Origin: Clitoria ternatea | Lineage: Eukaryota; Streptophyta; Magnoliopsida; Fabales; Fabaceae | Assembly: GCA_037962975.1 (NCBI GenBank) | Contig: CM075669.1 | Span: 187,558,501-187,622,500, forward strand | DNA length: 64,000 nucleotides | Direction: 5' to 3' | Position numbers and translations under genes: made by a program | The notes under the pieces: model-generated | What the model was told of the DNA's origin: nothing | Seen by the model: the letters and a program-made list of their open reading frames with translations, nothing else | The model's database searches: none | Shown here: positions 1 through 8,513 of the stretch, in pieces | How the letters are laid out: each line of letters starts with the position of its first letter | Numbering within the stretch: position 1 is the stretch's first letter

Positions 1-1040
1 TCCCTAGGGAAAATTTTGATACCACTTCCAGGGAAGAAGGTCTGCTTATTTACCTGGAGGTCACCTGGGGCATGGTATGGAAATGGACGACCAGGGAGTT
101 GAAGGATAAGGGTGTAGGTTTTCTTTTTAGCTAAGGGGACAATTGGAGGTTGGTAAAATTAAATGTGGGGTGAGAAGGTGATTTTAGGGTAAAGAGGTCT
201 GGATACTGAGGGAATGGGTATGGTAGGCTTAAATGTAGGTTAAGACCTAGTGGTAGCCTTTTTAGGTTTGGATTTGGGTTTGGGTTTGGGTTTGGGTTTA
301 GGTGCAGCTGGTTTAGATTTAGGTGATTTAGGAGGTGTAGATGGCTTAAGTACAAATAGTTGAGGTTGAGAGGGTTTAGATGGGGTGACTATAGGTTGAG
401 GTTTAGGTTGAGGAACAGAAGGGGTAGGAATAAATATTGGTGGGGGAACAGATGGTTTAGAAAGGTTCAGTTCAGTTACCTTGGGTTTAGTTCTTGAACA
501 GCAGGAGTTGTAGCAGGTGTCTGTACCTGTGCTTGAGCAGAGGTCTTGGCCGAGGCTTGCTCAGAGGTCTTAACCGAAGACCCAAACGACTTCTTCTTCT
601 GAACTATAGAAGTTTTAGGCTTCTTCTTGGCAGAAATATCTTCTTTATCTTTCTTCTTCTTTTCTTCATCCCTCAAGGCGTTCCTTTGAGCCTTGTCTGA
701 TTTATACATGTCGTAATTGAGGTTGTACAAATCAATCCAAACATACTTGGTCCATTTTGACACATTTACATCAGGGAATTTGTCACAATAGTAGCGAACA
801 AAGTGAATATATCACTTCTTGAAGGGAATTTTGATATAGTTCTTGAGAGAAGTGAAGTATGGATCATAGGAACTTTTGGAAGAAGAAGTTGAAGAGGCAG
901 GTTAAGCCCTTTTGGCAGTAGCAATAGTAGTCTAAGCTTGAACAGACTTATTTTTATTCAACACTTGCCTAATGGGCATTTCATCATCTAAGGCAGAGGA
1001 TGCACGGACTGGTTCAACAGGAGTGTCTTATGATCTATTC
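1..1040 (-). pseudogene. Element Z: remnant of ORF downstream of pol (env-like), Sirevirus-type copia
   Basis: I see a broken minus-strand reading frame. The piece at 763-476 begins MSKWTKYVWIDLYNLNY and runs into Lys/Glu-rich then Ala/Gln/Thr-rich low-complexity sequence; a later piece (355-131) is Pro/Leu-rich with an (NP)n tract. The order (DD.xPI motif, basic stretch, aromatic-rich block, proline-rich tail) resembles the degenerate ORF at 12366-14744 in the sister element E, which lies downstream of RNase H. Sirevirus copia elements are known to carry an extra ORF, often called envelope-like, in that position. Several stops interrupt it, so no product is expected. The link to E is by weak similarity and position; function is unknown. 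Confidence 0.45.
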
Positions 1041-2348
1041 CTTGTTATTAAGGAGTTGTAGAGTCTAAAGGTTTAGGTTCTCTTTCAGGTAGCATAATAC
1101 CTGCATCATCACACTCTAGATCGCTAATTTCTTGTCAGTCTTTGTTAGATCATCAAATCTTACATGCATTGATTCCTCAATGGTTTGAGTCCTTGTGTTA
1201 AAGACTCAGTAAGATTTGGACGTATTTGAAAAGACCATGAAAATACCTTTATCACACTTTAAGTCCAACTATCCAAGTTGATCTCTTGTGTTTAGGATAT
1301 AGCATGTGCATCCAAATGGATGAAAATATGATATATTGGGTTTTCTTCCTTTCCACAATTCACAGGGAGTCTAATTCAGTATTAGTCTGATAAAGACTTT
1401 GTTTTGAATATAACAAGAAGTGCTTACAACTTCAACCTAAAAATATTTTGGTAAATCATTTTCACAAAGCATGGTTCTAGTCATCTCTAACAGACTTCTA
1501 TTTTTCCTTTCCATAACACCATTCTGTTGAGGTGTTCTTAGAGAAGAAAATGTGTGATAGATGTCAGTTTTGTTACAAAACTTTTCAAAAATTTAATTTT
1601 CAAATTCTCTACCATGGTCACTTCTTATTGTACCAATGTAGACTCCTTTTTTAGACTGGATTTTCTTATAGAAAGTCTTGAATACTTGTGCAGACTCATC
1701 TTTGTGGGTTAGGAAATAAACCCGCATTATTCTGGTGAAGTCATCAATAATAACAAAATCATATCTCTTTCCAGCAGGACTTTGGATTTGAGATGGTCCA
1801 AAATAGCTTAAGTGGTCTGGTAGTTGAAACAACATCTTTGTTTTTAAAAAAAGTTTTGTATTGTTTCCTTTTTTGACATGCTTCGTAGGGTTAGGTTCCA
1901 TTGAATAAAATTATAGGAAGTCTCTTAGCTAACCCTTTTATATTGATTTTTGAAATATGTTTCAAGCTAACATGTCCAAGCTTCTTGTTTTAGATCCACT
2001 TTTCTTCAGGCGAGGAGAAGAGACAAGTTACATTTTGATTGTTCAGTTCACCCAAATCAACCTTCTAAAGGTTGTTATGACTGTTGGCTGAGAAAAGAGT
2101 AGTTCCATCATGGTTGATGATAGTGAACTTTTCTCTATCAAAAGAAACTTTTTAACCATTGTCGCAAAATTTACTTATGCTTAGTAGGTTATGCTTTAGA
2201 CCCTTAACAAAATAAACATTTTCAATTATTGGAGAAGGAATGTTACCAACTTTGCCAATCCCAGTTATTCGACCAGAATGGTTTCCTCCAAAAGTAACTT
2301 TTCCACCTTCAAACTATTCCAAGTTTAGGAACATAGACCTTTTGCCTC
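1041..2348 (-). pseudogene. Element Z: copia integrase and GAG-pre-integrase remnant
   Basis: Minus-strand frames encode copia pol pieces. The longest (1901-1593, 102 aa) contains FGPSQIQSPAGKRYDF, IIDDFTR and THKDESAQVFKTF, ending RSDHGREFEN, which is the second catalytic Asp region of a DDE integrase core. The Asp normally just before the FGPS motif is not visible. Sequence from about 1930 to 2348 reads as the zinc-binding and GAG-pre-integrase part in broken frames. It aligns base for base with E at 34260-34747, 47978-48121 and 56237-56830. The right edge is the target duplication GCCTC (2344-2348) created by element A. RT and RNase H that should follow at lower coordinates are missing (see findings). 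Confidence 0.85.
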
Positions 2349-2535
2349 TGATAAGTGTTGATTAAACATTGATTTCAAGACTCATTTGAACTAATTTTGT
2401 AAAGACTTGAGCTAAATTAATGAATTATTGAAGGAAGTGAGCATGAATCTTTTAAGTAGTGATGGATAGGTGTATAAAAGAAATATTATGTTAAAACTCT
2501 TGGAAAGTTGCAGGAAATTCAACAGGAAAGCAGGG

Positions 2536-3075
2536 CAAGCTTAAGCTTGAGCAAGCAAGCTTAAGCGTGAAAAATCAAGCTTAAGCTTGAGCAGGCAAGC
2601 TTAAGCGTGAAAAATCAAGCTTAAGCTTGAGCAGGCAAGCTCAAGCGTGAAAAATCAAGCTTAAGCTTGAGCAGGCAAGCTCAAGCGTGAAAAATCAAGC
2701 TCAAGCGTGAAAGAGCAAGCTCAAGCATGAAAGAGCAAGCTCAAGCGTGAAAAAGGAAGCTCAAGCGTGATCGGGAGCAATTGAAGACAGCAAGCTCAAG
2801 CTTGAACAACCAAGCTTAAGCTTGAGCAAGCAAGCTTAAGCTTGAACAAGTTGGAGAGCATCAGGACCCCTCACGCTTGAGCGTGAACACTAGGCGCTTA
2901 AGCGTGGAATGATAAAAATGGAAGCCTAAGCGTGGATTAAGCGTGGGCAAGCGTGAAGTTGGACAAGGAAGGCCACGCTTGAGCGTGGCTGCAGTGGTTT
3001 AAGCGTGAAACATTTAAATAGTATCAGGACCCTTCACACTTGAGCGTGACCATCAAGCTCAAGCGTGACTCATAC
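2536..3075 (+). repeat. 20-bp palindromic-core tandem array in U3 of A
   Basis: About twelve consecutive 20-bp units of the form CAAGCTYAAGCKTGARMRR run from 2536 to about 2775, alternating an AAGCTTAAGCTT core with an AGCKTAAGCGTG core, so a 40-bp higher-order period is visible. After a short unique spacer, looser copies (CTCAAGCTTG, CGCTTGAGCGTG, CGCTTAAGCGTG) continue to 3075. The array ends about 135 bp upstream of the TATA box, an enhancer-like position. The 3' LTR carries the same array with small unit changes (about 8710-9225). Confidence 0.9.
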
Positions 3076-3209
3076 AGCATGGGTCTCTTAATTCTTTATT
3101 CACCAATGATGCGATGCCAACTCACCCACTTTCTTGTGTTTCTACAAGTCTCTGAAAGATGTTGCATGGGTTCTATGCAAGTTGGCAAGGGAAGCTGAAC
3201 CATAACTCC

Positions 3210-3216
3210 TATAAAT
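3210..3216 (+). promoter_or_regulatory. Candidate TATA box, 5' LTR of A
   Basis: TATAAAT in the context ACTCCTATAAATCAAG, after the U3 array. The same heptamer is at 9362-9368 in the 3' LTR. Transcription would start about 30 bp downstream, giving a U3 of roughly 0.9 kb. Confidence 0.6.
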
Positions 3217-4088
3217 CAAGCTACAAACAATCTCACAGAGATATCCATCCCTGTAATCCCCTGTATTTTCCTTCACAATCCAACCTTTTCCATTATCTTT
3301 TGTATTTATATTTTGAGGGTGAAAATGCAAAGCATGAGTAACTAAACTCCCTTATGGGATTGGCTGTAATCCATTCAACACTGAAGTAATGCTATTGTAA
3401 GTTTTTATTTAGTAATGAGATTTGATAAGTTTCTGTATTTCCTTCTGTGTTTAATGCCTGAAAGTACTTGATCACTATTTTCTTGTTTTAAGTTTTCTCA
3501 AGTATGCTGGGAAGTGACTTTTGAAAGCAGATCCGAAAGAAATACTTGTTGTGAGTAGGTAGCCAGGGATGGCGTCTAACGCAATAAACGTCAAAACAAT
3601 CGATCGATAATGCTGGGATGATTTCAAAATGACTGAGGGATCAGCGGTTTGAAATCATTCTTATGAATTTTGTAGTCGAGGGATCGATACAAATGACTTT
3701 GATTGTGACGTAGAAATTATCTTTTTGATTTACTTATATAAAAACTTATGCAGCTTACAGAAGGTGAAGATGTGATGAAGCCAATCCCTGTTTTACAAAA
3801 CTGATTTTTCCAACACTGTCATCTTTTGCAGAATTTCACTCTCTGTTATTTATTCACTTTCTTATTCAACATCTTTCAAAACAAAACAAAAACCAAAACA
3901 TTCTGCCAAATCAATTCAAAACTAAGATCTTCATTCTAACACCTCCTCAGTGGAACGACAACTATACTATATTACAACTTCTGTGTTTAAACTTGGCACA
4001 TCCACTGCATTGAGTTCATATTATACAAACTTGATTCTCTTTCAGTGAACTCTTCATTCCAATATCTCAAAAAAACATCAACAAGTTT

Positions 4089-4106
4089 TGGCGCCGCAGC
4101 CGGGGA
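4089..4106 (+). promoter_or_regulatory. Primer binding site of A (tRNA-Asp type)
   Basis: TGGCGCCGCAGCCGGGGA lies 5 bp after the LTR. It differs at two central positions from the PBS of element C (TGGCGCCGTTGCCGGGGA), the usual Athila primer site complementary to the 3' end of plant tRNA-Asp. Confidence 0.85.
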
Positions 4107-4232
4107 GGTGATTTGAGTTTGAATATTTTAGCATTGAATTGACAAGACAGTGTAAATAAATTTGTTTTCAATTTGTTTTTATTTATTTATTTTTTTTTGT
4201 GTAGTAACTTTGCTATTTTGAGTACTTGATTT

Positions 4233-6179
4233 ATGATCTTGAGAGGACAGGGTACAAAAGAACAAATTGCATTTGATCCAGAGATAGACAGGTTCCTCAA
4301 GAAAATCAAGAAAGCCAAGCAGAACTTCCACGTAGGACAAACTTCCTCTGATACAATGGATGTCAACAGCAACAATCAAAACCCACCAAGGAGAACACTT
4401 GGAGACTATGCTTTACAACAAGGGCCAAGACATTTCTCAAGCATTGCAATTCCAAACACTGTCAGAGCACTAGAAATGAAACCAGCATTTCTTAGTTTGA
4501 TTAGTTCACACCAATTTACTGGAATGTCAAGTGAAGATCCGTATACTCACTTGGCCACATTCTATGAATTGGTTGGAACCATGGGATTTAACCAAGATGT
4601 TATTGATGCTGCATATTTAAGACTATTTCCTTTCTCTTTAGCAGGAAAAGCAAAGGAGTGGTTACAATCTCATCCAAATCAAAGTTTAAATAGCTGGAAC
4701 ATAGTTGAAGAAAAATTTCTACAAAGGTTCTTTCCTCCATCTAGATTCATCAAGGCCAAATCAGATATTACAACATTTAGACAAGGCCAAGATGAACCTT
4801 TTTGTGAGGCATGGGAATGCTTTAAATCACTGCTCAGAAAATGCCCAAACCATGGACTTGAAGATATTGCACAGCTTAATATTTTTTACAGTGGTTTAAG
4901 GGCTGACACTAAAATGATTTTAGATGCAGCAGGAGGAGGAACAATGATGACAGTGGATGCTGACCAAGCCACAAGGATAATAGAAGCTTTATCCTCAACA
5001 GACTACCAAGCTCAACATGATCGTCAGCAAGTTCAAAGGAAAGGGGTCCTTGACTTAAACACCACAGATGCCATTTTAGCACAGAACAAAATTCTGACCC
5101 AACAATTAGAAGCATTGACCAAAAAGATATCCAATCTTCCACAACAATTACATGTAGTACAATCATCACAACCAGGACAACAACAAATGCCTGCAACATG
5201 TAACTTTTGTGGAGGAGATCATCTCAATGAGAACTGTGGCTCACAAGAAGCAACTGTATACTTCATGAACAACCAAGGAAGGTCTGGTAATTTCAATTCA
5301 AATTTTTCTAACCAACCATTTCAAGGATGGAGAAGTAACCAAAACCAAGGCCAAGGATGGAAGCAAGAGCCCAGCTCTTTAAATAAACCATATCAAAATA
5401 ATGGTCCTTTTTTGGTGGAGAGAACTTCTAGATTAGAGGACACCTTGGAAAAATTTATACAAACTTCTTTAGCAAGTCAAAAGAACAATGAAGCATCGCT
5501 TAGGAACTTGGAAACACAATTGGGACAACTAGCCCGACAACTTGCTGAGATACAGAAGCCTCAGTATGGAGCAAACACAGAAACAAACCCAATAGAGCAT
5601 TGCAAGGCTGTGACCACACTGACTGAGGAAATAACCAAGGAAGAAGATGGACATGATACTATCATCTCTGAAGCAGTACCTCATAACACTAAAGATCCAG
5701 GGAGTTTTTCTATTCCTGTTACTATTGGAAATCTTTCAAAAAGTAAAGCTTTATTAGATCTTGGTGCTAGTGTAAATTTGATGCCATTATCCACACTTAA
5801 AAGTATAGGGGATTTTTCAGTAAAGCCAACAAACATGACTTTAAAAATGGCAGATCAATCAATAAAAACCCCTTATGGTATTGCTGAAAATGTTGAGGTC
5901 AAAGTTGATCAATTTGAATTTCATGAGAATTTTGTTGTCATAGATATGGAGGAAGATCCTGAAGTTCCTCTAATACTGGGGAGACCATTCTTGAAAGCAG
6001 CCAAAGTCATCATAGATGTGGATGACAGAAAAGTAAAAATTCGAGTGCAAAAAGAACAAGCTGATTTTGCTATTGAAGGTGCACTTGAAAAACAGAATGG
6101 AAGAAAGCCAAGGCCTGACTTAGGCAAGGAGGTGGAAAAACTCAACACTCTCATCCACCAGCTCCATGATCCATATTGA
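4233..6179 (+). CDS. Gag-protease protein of element A (648 aa, intact)
   Basis: The protein would form the virus-like particle and process itself. Residues about 60-270 are an Athila/Tat-type Gag, with the signature [16 protein letters not shown] and FLQRFFPPSRF. A zinc knuckle (CNFCGGDHLNENC, near 323) has C-x2-C-x3-H-x4-C spacing, one residue shorter than the usual x4. A retropepsin follows, with active site LLDLGASVNLMP near 507 and the flap-side motif ILGRPF near 582. The ORF then ends after about 60 residues, where an autonomous relative would continue into reverse transcriptase. Start chosen at the first ATG of the frame (MILRGQGT); the following DPEIDRFLKKI matches [11 protein letters not shown] near the start of C's Gag. 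No stop or frameshift, in contrast to most ORFs in the window. Confidence 0.9.
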   Translation: MILRGQGTKEQIAFDPEIDRFLKKIKKAKQNFHVGQTSSDTMDVNSNNQNPPRRTLGDYALQQGPRHFSSIAIPNTVRALEMKPAFLSLISSHQFTGMSSEDPYTHLATFYELVGTMGFNQDVIDAAYLRLFPFSLAGKAKEWLQSHPNQSLNSWNIVEEKFLQRFFPPSRFIKAKSDITTFRQGQDEPFCEAWECFKSLLRKCPNHGLEDIAQLNIFYSGLRADTKMILDAAGGGTMMTVDADQATRIIEALSSTDYQAQHDRQQVQRKGVLDLNTTDAILAQNKILTQQLEALTKKISNLPQQLHVVQSSQPGQQQMPATCNFCGGDHLNENCGSQEATVYFMNNQGRSGNFNSNFSNQPFQGWRSNQNQGQGWKQEPSSLNKPYQNNGPFLVERTSRLEDTLEKFIQTSLASQKNNEASLRNLETQLGQLARQLAEIQKPQYGANTETNPIEHCKAVTTLTEEITKEEDGHDTIISEAVPHNTKDPGSFSIPVTIGNLSKSKALLDLGASVNLMPLSTLKSIGDFSVKPTNMTLKMADQSIKTPYGIAENVEVKVDQFEFHENFVVIDMEEDPEVPLILGRPFLKAAKVIIDVDDRKVKIRVQKEQADFAIEGALEKQNGRKPRPDLGKEVEKLNTLIHQLHDPY

Positions 6180-6192
6180 AAAATCTATCAGG

Positions 6193-6241
6193 CGTCAAGC
6201 TAATGACGTTAAACAAAGCGCTTATTGGGAGGCAACCCAAT
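6193..6241 (+). other. Two hairpins just downstream of the stop codon of A
   Basis: Hairpin 1: stem CGTCA (6193-6197) with TGACG (6204-6208), loop AGCTAA. Hairpin 2: stem ATTGGG (6224-6229) with CCCAAT (6236-6241), loop AGGCAA. Hairpin 1 starts 13 nt after the TGA stop. Element C has the same two hairpins, starting 14 nt after its own stop, with different stem bases but near-identical loops. The preserved pairing suggests an RNA structure; its role is not known to me. Confidence 0.75.
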
Positions 6242-7014
6242 CCTTTATGTTTTCCTTTTCATCCTGTTGATTTTACATTGCGCACACTTCATTTTCATGT
6301 TTTCCTTTTAAAGTCTCATAATTGAAGTTCTTTTATAGTAGGTCACTCATCAACCCATTCCAAGTGTCAAACACTGATAGAAAGCATGCACCCTTAAGCT
6401 TGATTATGCACGCTTAAGCGTGAACTATTCAAGGGATCAAGCGTGATAGCATATGCTTAAGCGAGAAAACTGTGGCAGTATCAGGGTTATGCATGCTCAA
6501 GCGTGATAACATTCGCTTAAAGCGACCAAGGAAGAGTGGGTTCTATCTTGAATTCGCTCAAGCGAATAAATTTAGAGCTTAAAGCGAGGAAGGGAAATTC
6601 AAGCATCAGGTATGCTCACGCCTAATCTCGCATATGTCACGATTAAGCGAGCCAAGGTAAGCCACCCATTGCTTAGATCACGCTTAAGCATAAGGATCAA
6701 ACTTCAAGCGTGGAAACATTACAAAAGAAGTTCCAAAAATTTCAAACCCGACTTCGCTTAAGCGTGGCCTTTCTCGCTTAAGCGAAGATCTCTTAAAGCC
6801 AACAATAACTGCCATGCTTAAAGCAAGGAAATTCACGCTTAAAGCGTGGAAATAAATAGCATCAGGTACCAATCTTGCATATATCACGCTCAAGCGAAGC
6901 CATTTTTCTCATCTCACGCTTAAACGTGAAATTTCCAAGTCTAAGCGTCCCCACCTGATGCTGTTTTTAAATTTTGAAAAGGGGCCATTATTTCAGATTC
7001 TGTAACCGCACCTC
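6242..7014 (+). repeat. Non-coding internal region of A with CGCTTAAGCG-type repeats
   Basis: No gene. From about 6385 to 6955 the motifs CGCTTAAGCG, CGCTCAAGCG, CTTAAAGCG and CACGCTTAAGCGTG recur irregularly. These are the same core motifs as the U3 array but lie in internal sequence and without the strict 20-bp period. Confidence 0.75.
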
Positions 7015-7293
7015 ATGTTAACTCCCCATGTACTCTCATTCCCTTCTCTCTATGAGTTTTTATTTAGCATTATAACTGCATTACATTTCTCAACTCACTC
7101 ATGGTGCAATATGTTTTTCTTCTACATTGAGCTTTCTCATTGGAAGCAAGTTTGTAGCCCACATTGCTTGGCCTGGGGACAGGCCTTCTTTCTTAGGAGG
7201 GGTGAGACTTCATAGGCTGGACCAGGACCCTCCTCAAAAGGGCCTTCAGTAAGGGAACAGGAGACAGAGGATGACTCTTCTGAGGATGAGTGA
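7015..7293 (+). pseudogene. Possible vestige of a second ORF in A
   Basis: A plus-strand frame opens at 7015, meets TAG at 7213-7215, then continues in frame to an acidic end (ETEDDSSEDE) and TGA at 7291-7293. Athila elements often had a further ORF between pol and the 3' LTR; an acidic tail would suit a remnant, but I recognise no domain. It overlaps a hairpin/G-rich module (7170-7206), so the open frame may be chance. Confidence 0.25.
7170..7206 (+). other. Internal hairpin plus G-rich tract in A (PPT-like)
   Basis: Stem GGCCTG (7170-7175) pairs with CAGGCC (7180-7185) around loop GGGA, followed after 9-10 nt by AGGAGGGGTGAG. The arrangement repeats the terminal hairpin and polypurine tract at 8473-8513, about 1.3 kb further upstream. 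Element C has a comparable internal module at 39594-39631. Confidence 0.5.
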
Positions 7294-8472
7294 TGAGTTT
7301 ACTGCTTTAGTTTTTAATTGCTTTAGTTTACTTTGAGTTGGTTTTCTTACTGCAGCATATTTTGAAATTTTTTTAAATTTTCATGCTTTTGGTTGATTGT
7401 TTTGATGCAAAGTCACATGTTTAACACATAAAAAAAAAGTTTTGAAAAACCCAACCAGGATTTACAACTTTTGTTTCAAGAAAAGATTCTGAGTTAGCAA
7501 TTATTTTGAGGCAATAACATTAGTTTTGAGAAGGAAAATTAACTGATTTAAGACCATGAAAATGAAGGAAATGAACCATTAAAATTTGTTTGCATGCTTG
7601 AAACCCTTTTAGAATATGGAAGTATGCCTTATAAACCGGTGAGAAGGGAGAAATTTAAACACTGAGAGTCTCATTAGAATTTGCTAAGTTTGCATTGCCT
7701 AATTTTCTGATTAATAATATTTTTCATAAGAAATTAAGCAAGGAAAGGATAAAGGAAATTTTGCAAATAAAATATCCCAGAGCCAAAAAGCTACCCTAAA
7801 GTATGCCCTATTCCTTGGTAGCCCACTTTTGAACAAAAATTTTATTCTATAAAAACACCCTAACCCAAGCATGAGAAATAAAAATCCTACCTTATCAGCA
7901 TGCTTAAATTTGATAAGAGCATAAAATAGTTTTGACCAAAAGAGTCATGAAAGAAACAGAGGAAGAAAAAGAAAATGCTAAAAACAGTAAGTTTTCCAGA
8001 GATTCAAACAGAATTAGAGAACTAGAAAAAGAAAAAGAAAGAATTCTGTAGCTCAAAAAGGAAGAAACCTCATAAACTTTGAAAAGTTTCATAATTTATG
8101 CTCTTCCTTATGCATGCATTTTGAACTCAAAGAAAAACCAAGAATTCTTGTTAGCCCAGCCTCATTACAACCTTGAAAGACCTTTTTGATCCTTGCTGCT
8201 CTTATGATTTGATTTTGATTGGAAATGACTGGTAATGTTAATTAGGCAGTTCTTATGATGAATGTACGACACACCTGGTGAGAAATAATGAGAAGTTCCT
8301 TATTCTTAATTGGTTACTTGCCTTGTGAAAAATTGAGTGGTGCATTGTAATTCAAAGGATTGGTATTAAGGATGTTATTTGCCTTAAGTTAAATTGAGAT
8401 TATTGTCTTTCAAAATTTTGTCTGCAACTGAATCTGATCTTATTGAATGCTTGAATTCCCTTTAAAAACTTC
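7294..8472 (+). other. AT-rich non-coding 3' region of A
   Basis: No ORF, tandem array or inverted repeat worth naming was seen. It belongs to the internal part of A, between the second-ORF vestige and the terminal hairpin. Confidence 0.7.
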
Positions 8473-8513
8473 TTTTGCTTGAGGGCAAGCAAAAATCTAG
8501 GTTGGGGAGAGTT
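8473..8513 (+). other. Terminal hairpin and polypurine tract of A
   Basis: A perfect 9-bp stem TTTTGCTTG (8473-8481) with CAAGCAAAA (8486-8494), loop AGGG, is followed by GGTTGGGGAGAG, the plus-strand primer tract, and then the 3' LTR. Exactly 19 nt separate hairpin and LTR; element C has the same 19-nt spacing. Confidence 0.85.

Larger units (their letters stand above)
2349..4083 (+). repeat. 5' LTR of element A
   Basis: Begins TGATAAGTG directly after GCCTC and matches 8514-10250 almost throughout. The right border is ambiguous by a few bases (4080-4083) because the 5' LTR lacks about 11 bp present at the end of the 3' LTR; I place it before AGTTT and the primer site. U3 holds a 20-bp repeat array (2536-2775) and scattered CACGCTTGAGCGTG-type palindromes to 3075, then TATAAAT at 3210. 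The open frames seen near 3142-3341 lie inside the LTR on both strands, recur in the 3' LTR, and are not genes. Confidence 0.93.

Noticed and set aside
255..305. GGGTTT hexamer run resembling a plant telomere repeat
   Set aside because: The unit is 6 bp, not the 7-bp TTTAGGG, is very short, and on the minus strand encodes the (NP)n tract of Z's proline-rich ORF remnant.
2536..2775. Dense AAGCTT (HindIII) sites as a cloning artefact
   Set aside because: The array recurs in the 3' LTR of the same element with its own substitutions, so it is genomic.
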